Shown piece after piece: positions 4,325 through 11,490 of a DNA stretch of 17,180 bases. The DNA is from DASPJR01 sp035628505. GTDB taxonomy: Bacteria > Planctomycetota > SZUA-567 > H5-PLA8. Location: positions 1-17,180 of the forward strand of contig DASPJR010000046.1 of NCBI GenBank assembly GCA_035628505.1, written 5' to 3'. Each line of letters begins with the position of its first letter. Position 1 is the stretch's first letter. A model generated the notes under the pieces. The model ran no database searches. It saw only the letters and a program-made list of their open reading frames with translations, and was not told the origin of the DNA. The translations under genes and the position numbers were made by a program.

Positions 4325-6925
4325 CTACGCCATAACTTCCTTTTTCACCGGACGAAAGATCAGGCCTTCGCCGTTGGGCGCTGAGTCAACCTCGACGGTT
4401 GCGCCTTCGCTGAAGCGGCCGCTGAGCATCTCCTTGGCGAGCGGATCGCCCAGGTGCTTTTCGAGCGCGCGCTTGAGCGGACGCGCGCCGAAGACCGGAT
4501 CGTAACCAGCCTGCGCAAGATACTCCTTGGCTTTCTTGGTGAGCTTAAGGTGCAGGTTGCGCGCGGCCAGCATCTGCTCGAACTTCGTCACCTGGATCTC
4601 GACGATCTTCATGAGCTCGCTCTTGCCGAGCCGCCGGAAGACGACCTGCGCGGTCAAGCGGTTGAGGAACTCGGGCTTGAAGTGCGCGCGCACGGCTTCG
4701 TTGACCAGCGCGAGCGTTTTCTTTTCGCCGACTGTTTCCATCTCGGCCAGGAAATGCGCGCCGAGGTTGCTTGTGAAAATCAGAATTGTGTTGCGGAAGT
4801 CGACCGTGCGGCCGTGGCCGTCGGTGAGGCGGCCGTCGTCGAGCAGCTGCAGGAAGACGTTGAGCACTTCCGGCGCGGCCTTCTCCACTTCGTCGCACAG
4901 CACCACGCTGTACGGCCGGCGCCGCACGGCTTCGGTGAGCTGCCCGCCTTCGTCGTAGCCCACATAGCCTGGCGGCGCGCCGATCAGCCGCGAGACCGAA
5001 TGCTTTTCCATGTATTCGCTCAGATCGATGCGCACCAGAGCCTGCTCGCTGTCGAAGAGGAATTCCGCCAGCGCCTTGGCCAGCTCCGTCTTGCCCACGC
5101 CCGTCGGGCCGAGGAACAGGAAGCTGCCGATCGGACGGTTCGGATCGGACAGGCCCGCGCGGCTGCGGCGCACGGCGTTGGCGACAACTTCGACGGCTTC
5201 CTCCTGGCCGACAACGCGCTGGCGCATGTTGTCTTCCATGTGGAGGAGCTTTTCGCGTTCGCTTTCGAGCAGCTTCGAGACGGGGATGCCCGTCCAGCGC
5301 GCAATCACTTTCGCGATGTCCTCGTCAGTGACTTCCTCGTTGAGCAGCGCGCCCTGCGCCTGCAGCTTCTTAAGTTTGTCCTGCTGGGCGGCGGCGTCTT
5401 TTTCGAGCTGCGGAATTTCGCCGTAGCGGATCTCCGCAGCACGTTCGAGCTGGCCCTTGCGCTTGGCCTGTTCTTCTTCGATGCGCAGTTCGTCGATCTC
5501 CTGCGTGATCTCGCGCAAGCGGGCGATGACTTCCTTCTCGTTCTTCCAACGCGCAGTCAGCGCCGTGGCCTGCTCGCGCAGCTGCGAAAGTTCGCTGTTC
5601 AGCTTCGCGAGGCGCTCTTTACTGGCGGCGTCCTTCTCCTTCTTCAGCGCGGTCTGCTCGATCTCCAGCTGCATGATGCGGCGGTTGAGCTGATCGAGCT
5701 CAATGGGCAGGCTGTCGATTTCCATGCGCAGCGCAGACGCGGCTTCGTCCACTAGGTCGATCGCCTTGTCCGGCAGGAAGCGGTCGGCGATGTAGCGATG
5801 CGAGAGCGTCGCGGCGGACACAAGCGCTGAATCGGTGATGTGAACGCCGTGATGGACTTCGTAGCGCTCTTTGAGGCCGCGCAGAATCGCAATCGTGTCC
5901 ACGACGCTCGGCTCGCCCACGTAAACAGGCTGGAAGCGCCGTTCGAGGGCTGCGTCTTTCTCCACATGCTTGCGGTACTCGTCGAGCGTCGTCGCTCCAA
6001 CACAACGCAGTTCGCCGCGCGCAAGCGCGGGCTTGAGCATGTTCGCCGCATCGGCAGCGCCTTCCGCAGCGCCGGCGCCGACGATCGTATGCAGCTCGTC
6101 GATGAAGAGAATGATGCCACCATGCGATTCAGTGACTTCGCGCAGCACGCCTTTGAGTCGTTCTTCGAACTCGCCACGGAATTTCGCTCCGGCGATCAGC
6201 GCGCCAATATCGAGCGCCAGCACGCGCTTGTCTTTAAGACTCTCCGGCACGTCTCCAGCGATGATGCGCTGCGCGAGGCCTTCAGCGATGGCGGTCTTGC
6301 CCACGCCAGGTTCGCCGATGAGCACAGGATTATTCTTCGTGCGGCGCGAAAGCACCTGGACCACACGCCGGATTTCTTCGTCACGTCCGATGACCGGATC
6401 GAGCTTGCCCTGCCGCGCAAGTGCGGTGAGATCCTTGGCGTACTTTTCGAGGGCCTGCATGCTTGCTTCGGGATTCTGCGTCGTCACGCGCGCCGAACCG
6501 CGGATGGACTGAATCGCTTTAAGCAGATCGTCGTGCTTGGCGCCGAGTTCGCGCAGCAGCTTGCCCGCTTCGTCCTTTCCGGACGAAAGCGCCAGCAGCA
6601 TGTGCTCGGTCGAGACATACTCGTCCTTCACGCGCTCGGCTTCGTCTTCGGCCGTCTGCAGCGCTTTACGCAGATCGGCCGCGAGGTGAACATCGCCGCC
6701 GCGCTGCTTGGGCTGCTTGTCGAGCATCTCGATCACGCGCATCTTTAACTGCGTGACGTCAACGCCCGCCTTCTGCAAAACGGGGACGACAAGCCCCCCT
6801 TCCTGCGCCAGCAAGGCGCTCAATAAATGAGCGGTGTTCAGCTCCGGGTGATTGGAGCGCTGGGCCAGTTGCTGGGCAGCCTGAAGCGCTTCTTGAGCTT
6901 TAATTGTGTAGCGATCCATCTGCAT
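4325..6925 (-). CDS. clpB: ATP-dependent disaggregase chaperone ClpB
   Basis: 866 residues, close to the usual 857-880 for ClpB. ClpB is a cytoplasmic hexameric AAA+ machine that pulls polypeptides out of aggregates together with DnaK. Domains in order: N-terminal double Clp repeat (1-145); first ATPase with Walker A GEPGVGKT (204-211) and Walker B ILFIDE (272-277); the long coiled-coil middle domain (about 410-525) that separates ClpB from ClpA/ClpC; second ATPase with Walker A GPTGVGKT (606-613), pore loop GYVGYDEG (653-660) and Walker B VVLCDE (674-679); and a C-terminal small domain with GARPLKRALEKHL. Nothing essential is missing. The ATG at 6925 has GAGGGG 8 nt upstream; a second ATG two codons on (6919) is also possible. 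The first-domain pore loop has Phe (AGAKFRGEFEERL) where E. coli has Tyr. No CIRCE operator is visible upstream. Confidence 0.98.
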   Translation of the reverse strand: MQMDRYTIKAQEALQAAQQLAQRSNHPELNTAHLLSALLAQEGGLVVPVLQKAGVDVTQLKMRVIEMLDKQPKQRGGDVHLAADLRKALQTAEDEAERVKDEYVSTEHMLLALSSGKDEAGKLLRELGAKHDDLLKAIQSIRGSARVTTQNPEASMQALEKYAKDLTALARQGKLDPVIGRDEEIRRVVQVLSRRTKNNPVLIGEPGVGKTAIAEGLAQRIIAGDVPESLKDKRVLALDIGALIAGAKFRGEFEERLKGVLREVTESHGGIILFIDELHTIVGAGAAEGAADAANMLKPALARGELRCVGATTLDEYRKHVEKDAALERRFQPVYVGEPSVVDTIAILRGLKERYEVHHGVHITDSALVSAATLSHRYIADRFLPDKAIDLVDEAASALRMEIDSLPIELDQLNRRIMQLEIEQTALKKEKDAASKERLAKLNSELSQLREQATALTARWKNEKEVIARLREITQEIDELRIEEEQAKRKGQLERAAEIRYGEIPQLEKDAAAQQDKLKKLQAQGALLNEEVTDEDIAKVIARWTGIPVSKLLESEREKLLHMEDNMRQRVVGQEEAVEVVANAVRRSRAGLSDPNRPIGSFLFLGPTGVGKTELAKALAEFLFDSEQALVRIDLSEYMEKHSVSRLIGAPPGYVGYDEGGQLTEAVRRRPYSVVLCDEVEKAAPEVLNVFLQLLDDGRLTDGHGRTVDFRNTILIFTSNLGAHFLAEMETVGEKKTLALVNEAVRAHFKPEFLNRLTAQVVFRRLGKSELMKIVEIQVTKFEQMLAARNLHLKLTKKAKEYLAQAGYDPVFGARPLKRALEKHLGDPLAKEMLSGRFSEGATVEVDSAPNGEGLIFRPVKKEVMA

Positions 6926-7052
6926 AAGTCATGCCCCTCAAAAAGGGTTGTCTCCGAAAGGTAGACACAAGCGCTGTACCGAATGAGTGTTTTCCTGGCT
7001 CTTGAGCAATATGAACATTTGCAAGGACTTGCAGAATCGCTCGGAGTGCGGC

Positions 7053-7081
7053 ATTCCTGATTTTGCGACGAGCACTGTCAA
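7053..7081 (-). promoter_or_regulatory. Possible sigma70-type promoter upstream of clpB
   Basis: On the minus strand a perfect TTGACA (7076-7081) is followed, after 17 nt, by AGGAAT (7053-7058), a poor -10. It would give a leader of about 120 nt before clpB. I could not see a clear heat-shock-type promoter or CIRCE repeat in 6926-7180, so control of clpB is unresolved. Confidence 0.25.
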
Positions 7082-7182
7082 AATGACGCATTCAGAGGTT
7101 AAAAAATCTTTAGGAAAAAGACCGAAATCCAGGCGAATTTAACGGACGAAATTACATGAATAACTAAGAGGTCCGCCAATAG

Positions 7183-7689
7183 ATGCTGAATCCCCCCATG
7201 ACGTTAAATGAGATAATTATTACGGACCGTCTTGTCTTCCGAAATAAGCGTATCGCTGACTACCGTCTGGAAGCTGACGCGCTTCACACACTGGCCGAAT
7301 GCAGCAGCAACGGCGCCGACCCGCTATACAAACTTGTCGACATCGCAGCCAGGTTGACCGGCGCAGGCAGCGCGGGGTTGAGCATGCTGGAGAACACCCC
7401 GCGCGGTGAAATTTTCCGCTGGGAACATCTGACCGGCAGGTACCGGGAGTATACCGGCGGCAGCATGCCGCGTGGAAACAGTCCCTGCGGCATCGCGCTC
7501 GAGCGCAACTCGCCACAGCTGTTTCATCTTCCGGAACGATTCTTTGACTTCGCGCACCGCGAGCTGGGCACCATCTGGGTGGTGGCGCATGACGAAGAAA
7601 CGCTCTTCGATATGGAAGACGTGCGCCTCATGGAAGCGCTGGCCAAATTTGTTGTACACATCCGCCGCCCGAGAATTGATCGCCAGTGA
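7183..7689 (+). CDS. GAF-domain protein, apparently shortened inside the domain
   Basis: 168 residues. GAF domains are small sensory modules that bind ligands or act as partners in signalling. The pattern of a stand-alone GAF protein is clear: LVDIAARLTGAGSAGLSMLE (51-70), RGEIFRWEHLTG, GGSMPRGNSPCGIALERNSPQLF (92-114), HLPERFFDF (115-123) and GTIWVVAHDEETLFDMEDVR (129-148). Between 123 and 129 the family normally has about 20 more residues, including a hydrophobic strand; here only AHREL joins the two parts. The deletion keeps the frame but may spoil the fold. The ATG at 7183 has AAGAGG about 11 nt upstream; ATG 7198 is an alternative. The gene is divergent from clpB, and a broken second GAF fragment follows. 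Confidence 0.75.
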   Translation: MLNPPMTLNEIIITDRLVFRNKRIADYRLEADALHTLAECSSNGADPLYKLVDIAARLTGAGSAGLSMLENTPRGEIFRWEHLTGRYREYTGGSMPRGNSPCGIALERNSPQLFHLPERFFDFAHRELGTIWVVAHDEETLFDMEDVRLMEALAKFVVHIRRPRIDRQ

Positions 7690-7732
7690 AGCAGCGCGAA
7701 AAAGTGAATTGATTCCTGCGGCACACCGCTAA

Positions 7733-7891
7733 GTTGCGGGTTGGGGAAGTCATGACGTTCGAGACAAACGGCGCGCAATTGGCACAATCTTGGCGGTCAC
7801 GCACACTGACGACACGCAGTTCGATCAGGAAGACGTGCGCATCATGCAGGCGCTGGCGAACCTGGTCATGATTTTTTGGCGGGTGAAGTGA
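7733..7891 (+). pseudogene. Remnant of a second GAF domain (C-terminal part only)
   Basis: From 7751 one frame reads HDVRDKRRAIGTILAVTH, then FDQEDVRIMQALANLV and stops at 7889-7891. It aligns with the end of the preceding GAF gene (GTIWVVAHDEETLFDMEDVR, LMEALAKFV) but differs at many positions, so it is an older copy rather than a fresh duplication. The frame opens only at 7733 after a stop and has no start that would give a complete domain. It includes the strand before GTI (HDVRDKRRAI) that is missing from the intact-looking gene upstream. It ends 6 bp before the stop of the convergent WD40 gene. Confidence 0.7.
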
Positions 7892-7897
7892 TTTAAC

Positions 7898-9007
7898 TCA
7901 TCGCAAACGTCGATCGCCGATAACGCTCCAGCAAAAAACCGTGCCGAGCGCGAGCGTCAGCCAGAACTCGGGGAGCCAGGCGAGGCCCCACCAGTACTCG
8001 GGGCGCCGCTTGGAATAAAGCCACACTGCTCCGCTTCGAGCGGCGGCGGCGATGTTCTCTCCGTTCGGAGATAAACTCGCACTGATCAGATCTGGCGGGC
8101 CTACAACATAGGCCAGCGGGTTGTCACGAAAGACCTTCCAGATGCTTAAACGTCCGTCGCAGCTCGCGGCAATGTATTTTTCTCCGCCAGGGGCAAACTC
8201 CACCGCATGCATGTGCCGCGTTTGATCGGGGGCCTTGATGGTGTGCATCATTTCCAGCGGATTAATGCGCCAGTGGCGCAGGGAGCCGTCGTCGCCGGCG
8301 GTGAGCAGCCTTGTGCTGTCCGGAGAAAACGTTGCACCGAAAACCGTCCACGGAAGCTGCGCGCTCGAATGAAGCTTCCATGTCGCCGTATCCCACAGCC
8401 TTAAATCCAGGTGGTTGATCGTGGCGACCCATTTTCCGTCAGGAGAAAACACGGCGCATTGCGTCGCCCACGGGTGGAAATCCTCGCCCGGGTCAACGAA
8501 TAGCTTTGCTACCTCGCGCCCGCTCTCGCGGTCCCACACGTACGCCGCACCATTGTAGCTCGCCGCAATGACCTGTTTTGAATCAGGTGAGAAACTCGCG
8601 TTGGCGATGCGATCCGCCCTCTCGATCGCGCGCTGCTCGGCGCCCGTCGATGCATTCCAGATCCGCACCGAATCTCTTCCCGCGGCAACGATCCAATGCC
8701 CATCGGGTGAGTAGCTCACGCAGTACGCAGCGTTGGCAGGCTCGCCTAATCGGAACAGTTTCGTGCCCGTGGCAAGGTCGACAATCTGCGGCGTCGTCGT
8801 TTCGCCGCAGTAGCAGAGGCGCGAGCCATCCGGAGAAAACGCGACCAGCCGCTGGTAGCCATCGCAAGGGACATTCCTGTTCCCATCCGCCGCAAACATG
8901 CGCACCCGTACCCATGGCGCGCTGTTCTGCCAAAGCAGCGCCCCGCTGCCGATCAGCAGCACGCCCAGCAGCAGCGAGCGCAGCGAGAAGCGCGGACGCC
9001 AGTTCAT
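7898..9007 (-). CDS. Membrane-anchored WD40 beta-propeller protein (downstream paralogue)
   Basis: 369 residues from ATG 9007 (MNWRPRFSLRSLLLG). Longer starts in the frame overlap the previous gene. This ATG overlaps the upstream stop as ATGA, a 4-bp overlap that favours coupled translation. A short N-terminal membrane anchor (about 6-24, FSLRSLLLGVLLIGSGALLW) is followed by about seven WD40-like repeats marked by FSPDG/FSPDS turns and RIWNA, YVWDR, RLWDT and RHWRI endings. A C-terminal hydrophobic segment follows (YWWGLAWLPEFWLTLALGTV, then FCWSVI). The WD40 blades probably form one propeller held at the membrane as a protein-interaction platform; partners are unknown. It is a tandem paralogue of 9004-10227, and the two ends of the genes are much more alike than their middles. 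Confidence 0.88.
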   Translation of the reverse strand: MNWRPRFSLRSLLLGVLLIGSGALLWQNSAPWVRVRMFAADGNRNVPCDGYQRLVAFSPDGSRLCYCGETTTPQIVDLATGTKLFRLGEPANAAYCVSYSPDGHWIVAAGRDSVRIWNASTGAEQRAIERADRIANASFSPDSKQVIAASYNGAAYVWDRESGREVAKLFVDPGEDFHPWATQCAVFSPDGKWVATINHLDLRLWDTATWKLHSSAQLPWTVFGATFSPDSTRLLTAGDDGSLRHWRINPLEMMHTIKAPDQTRHMHAVEFAPGGEKYIAASCDGRLSIWKVFRDNPLAYVVGPPDLISASLSPNGENIAAAARSGAVWLYSKRRPEYWWGLAWLPEFWLTLALGTVFCWSVIGDRRLR

Positions 9008-10227
9008 CCGGCGCCTCGCGTGCGGAAATCGCGGATGAGACTCCAGCAAAATGCCACGCTGAGCGCGAGCGTGAGCCAGAACTCGGGGAGCCAGGCGAGG
9101 CCCCACCAGTATGCGGGTCGGTAATTCCGATAAACGGAAATGCTGCCATCGAGATTGGCTAGGAGCAGTCGCTTTCCGTCGGGCGAAAAAGTTGTTCGAA
9201 ACATGTTATTGCCGGTCAATACTGCCTGAACCTCATACGAAGATGACAGAATTGCAACGTGTTTTCTTTCATATTGAAGCGCAGCAAATGACCCATCTGG
9301 CGAATAAGTGACAGTGAAAATACTGCCGACCGGACTGGAATAAATTTCTTCAATCCGAAACCCATCACACGCGTAACATTCATTTGCTCCGCCAGCAAAT
9401 AATAATCGAGCCCCGTCCGGACGAACGGAAAAACTTCTTGGAAATGTCTGCATCGGTGGAGTCGATTTAAGAACCTGGCCACTGTTGAGGTCCCAGGTCC
9501 GAATTGCCCATTCTCCTTCGTAGGAGTCACCGAGTTTTCGCACAAGATAAAGAGAATTGCCATCCGTACTCAGCGCCAATCCTCCCGGCCATTCTCCCCC
9601 ATCTGGAAAGTGAAAAATCGAACGTCCCTGGTTAGACCAGACTAGTGTTGGACCGTCTGCACAACTTGTCACAATCTTCGATCCATCTGGAGTAAAGAAT
9701 GCAAAGAAGATGCGACCGCAATGTCCGGACAGATCCAGCAGCATTGCGCCGGATGCCATGTCCCAGACTTTCGCTGAACCATCTGCGCTGCCAGTGATCA
9801 CCTGTGTGCCGTCTGGAGAGAAAGAGGCGCAGAACACGGAAAATCGATGGCCACGTAACTCATGTATGCAGCGGCCCGTATGAGTCTCAAAGATACGTGC
9901 GGTTGTGTCGAAGCTCGATGTTACAATTTGTCGTCCATCCGGGGAGAATCTAGCGCTAAAGACAACGTCGCTATGGCCGTTGAAGGATTGAATGACTTTT
10001 CCGGACGGCCAACGCCACAATCTCGCGACATGGTCGGAGCCCGCGGTAAGCATCAGAGAACCGTCGTTTGAGAATTGAATATCGTGGCACAGACTGCTGT
10101 GCTGATTCAGTACCTTCTCCGGTCGCCACGGCTCCCAATGCCACCACAGCGTCACCCCGCTGCCGATCAGCAGCACGCCCAGCAAGAGCGTGCGCAGCGA
10201 GAAGCGGAGTTTCGGGAGGAGGCGCAT
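9004..10227 (-). CDS. Membrane-anchored WD40 beta-propeller protein (upstream paralogue)
   Basis: 407 residues. The start MRLLPKLRFSLRTLLLGVLL at 10227 gives the typical short anchor; no strong ribosome site is visible (a GGAG about 19 nt upstream is too far). Around eight WD40 repeats follow, with the first ones close to consensus (GHSDVVFSARFSPDGRQIVT, ARIFETHTGRCIHELRGH, FSPDGTQVITGSADGSAKVW) and later ones degenerate. A C-terminal hydrophobic segment (YWWGLAWLPEFWLTLALSVA, then FCWSLI) ends the protein. Its role is probably scaffold-like; nothing in the sequence identifies a ligand. It is first of a two-gene unit, overlapping the next gene by 4 bp. The gap of 157 bp to the divergent hydrolase gene carries both 5' regions. 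Confidence 0.9.
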   Translation of the reverse strand: MRLLPKLRFSLRTLLLGVLLIGSGVTLWWHWEPWRPEKVLNQHSSLCHDIQFSNDGSLMLTAGSDHVARLWRWPSGKVIQSFNGHSDVVFSARFSPDGRQIVTSSFDTTARIFETHTGRCIHELRGHRFSVFCASFSPDGTQVITGSADGSAKVWDMASGAMLLDLSGHCGRIFFAFFTPDGSKIVTSCADGPTLVWSNQGRSIFHFPDGGEWPGGLALSTDGNSLYLVRKLGDSYEGEWAIRTWDLNSGQVLKSTPPMQTFPRSFSVRPDGARLLFAGGANECYACDGFRIEEIYSSPVGSIFTVTYSPDGSFAALQYERKHVAILSSSYEVQAVLTGNNMFRTTFSPDGKRLLLANLDGSISVYRNYRPAYWWGLAWLPEFWLTLALSVAFCWSLIRDFRTRGAG

Positions 10228-10324
10228 ACCGTATGAAGTCTAACGGCTCCGGCCGAGATTTCTTGCGTACGGCTGAGAACGGTGTATGTCATCGGAGCGG
10301 GCATCGACGATCGATCCAAAAAAG

Positions 10325-10352
10325 TCTCCGTGTTCTCCGTGCCTCCGTGTTG
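10325..10352. repeat. 9-bp tandem repeat (tctccgtgt type)
   Basis: Units tctccgtgt (10325-10333), tctccgtgc (10334-10342) and ctccgtgtt (10343-10351), followed by gaagttgtgaaatc. The same words occur at 1-22. It sits about 33 bp before the start of the hydrolase gene, in the divergent region shared with the WD40 genes. Confidence 0.65.
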
Positions 10353-10384
10353 AAGTTGTGAAATCAGTTTTAGAAAGGTCTGGC

Positions 10385-11329
10385 ATGCTCGACCGCTTCC
10401 GTAACTGGCTTGTTCCGGCCATCCTTCTCTCGCCCGCGGCCATGCTTGGCGCCGAAGGGCTCACGCTGCCGCTGTGGCCGGATCTGAAAGTCGAAGCGGG
10501 CGCGGGAGACGAGTCGGTCACCGAGCGCGGCAGGAATGGCAAGCAGGATCGCTCCTTTAAGAACGTGCGCGTGCCGACGATTACTGTTTATCAGCCGGAG
10601 AAACCCAATGGCGCGGCCGTGATCGTCTGTCCGGGCGGCGGCTATGGCAGCCTGGCGCTCGATAAGGAAGGCCACGATGTTGCGCGCTGGCTCTGCGGCG
10701 CGGGAATTACCGGCATCGTGCTCAAGTACCGCCTGCCGCGGCCGGAACTCTCGAAAGGCGAAGCGCCCTGGCCGCTTCAGGACGCGCAGCAGGCGCTGCG
10801 GCTGGTGCGTTCGCGCGCGGCGGAGTGGAAGATCGATCCGCGCCGCGTGGGGATGATGGGTTTTTCGGCGGGCGGGCATCTCGTGTCGGCAGCGGCGACT
10901 CATTTCGACGAAGGCCGGAAAGACGCGGCAGGCGACAAAGTTGCCAGCCAGAGCTGCCGGCCGGATTTCGCGGTGCTCGTTTACGCGGTGGTGTCCATGG
11001 GCGAGAGCGTCGGCCACAGCGGCGCGCGTGCTGCGCTGCTGGGGAAGTCACCCGACTCGGCCATGATTGAGCGCTATTCCAGCCATCTGCAGGTGACGGC
11101 GCAAACGCCGCCGTGTTTTCTGGTTCACGCCAAAGATGACAAAGTGAAGGCCGAGAACAGCGTGCTCTTTTCGGAGGCGCTCAAAAAAGCCGGCGTGCCG
11201 TGCGAGCTGCAGCTCTATGAAAAAGGCGGGCACGGCTATGGCCTGGGCATCAACGGTGGCGAAGTAGCAACCTGGCCCGAGCGCTGCCTGGCGTGGCTGC
11301 ACGCACAGAAGTTTTTGGATGCACGCTGA
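10385..11329 (+). CDS. Secreted alpha/beta hydrolase (BD-FAE/acetyl-xylan-esterase-like)
   Basis: 314 residues from ATG 10385, chosen because AAAGG stands 6 nt upstream and the protein then begins with a signal peptide (MLDRFRNWLVPAILLSPAAM, cleavage probably near LGA/EG at 21-24). Longer in-frame starts read through the ccgtgt repeat. The mature part fits the esterase/lipase-like hydrolases found beside polysaccharide enzymes: an oxyanion-type CPGGGYGSLALDKEG (82-96), nucleophile elbow GFSAGGH with Ser161, acid in HAKDDK (Asp251 or 252), and His283 in GGHGYG. It would act outside the cytoplasm on ester groups, for instance on acylated sugars; the substrate is inferred only. It is likely transcribed alone: divergent neighbours lie upstream and a heptamer inverted repeat downstream. 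Confidence 0.92.
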   Translation: MLDRFRNWLVPAILLSPAAMLGAEGLTLPLWPDLKVEAGAGDESVTERGRNGKQDRSFKNVRVPTITVYQPEKPNGAAVIVCPGGGYGSLALDKEGHDVARWLCGAGITGIVLKYRLPRPELSKGEAPWPLQDAQQALRLVRSRAAEWKIDPRRVGMMGFSAGGHLVSAAATHFDEGRKDAAGDKVASQSCRPDFAVLVYAVVSMGESVGHSGARAALLGKSPDSAMIERYSSHLQVTAQTPPCFLVHAKDDKVKAENSVLFSEALKKAGVPCELQLYEKGGHGYGLGINGGEVATWPERCLAWLHAQKFLDAR

Positions 11330-11344
11330 GACGAACGGTTTTTG

Positions 11345-11433
11345 GGTTTCTGGTTTCTAGTTTCTGGTTTCTGGTTTCTGGTTTCCGGCGTCTGTTCCGT
11401 TAACTGGAAACCAGAAACTGTAAACCAGAAACC
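11345..11433. repeat. Heptamer tandem array forming a long inverted repeat
   Basis: Left arm: six 7-bp units of ggtttct type (11345-11386: ggtttct x2, agtttct, ggtttct x2, ggtttcc). Right arm: four units ggaaacc, agaaact, gtaaacc, agaaacc (11406-11433). The arms can pair over about 28 bp with a few mismatches around a 19-nt loop. It lies 15 bp after the hydrolase stop and 57 bp before the next start. It may end or protect the hydrolase transcript, but no T-run follows. Confidence 0.8.
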
Positions 11434-11490
11434 ATATGTTCAGATCCTTGCCCTTCGGATATGCTCAGCACGGTTCCGGCGGCGCTCTTT

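Noticed and set aside
4454..6748. Long plus-strand frames (up to 433 codons) opposite clpB
   Set aside because: They are antisense to a complete, well-conserved clpB and arise from GC-rich third positions. Their translations have no recognisable domain.
6926..7182. CIRCE/HrcA or HspR operator before clpB
   Set aside because: gagtgttttcctggctctt around 6984 looks vaguely similar, but the TTAGCACTC/GAGTGCTAA halves are absent.
10286..10384. Longer N-terminus of the hydrolase (start at 10286)
   Set aside because: It would translate the dispersed ccgtgt repeat (SPCSPCLRV) and hide the signal peptide. ATG 10385 has a better ribosome site.
11345..11433. CRISPR array
   Set aside because: The units are 7 bp with no unique spacers and are arranged as inverted arms. 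Nothing here resembles a CRISPR, and no cas gene is seen.
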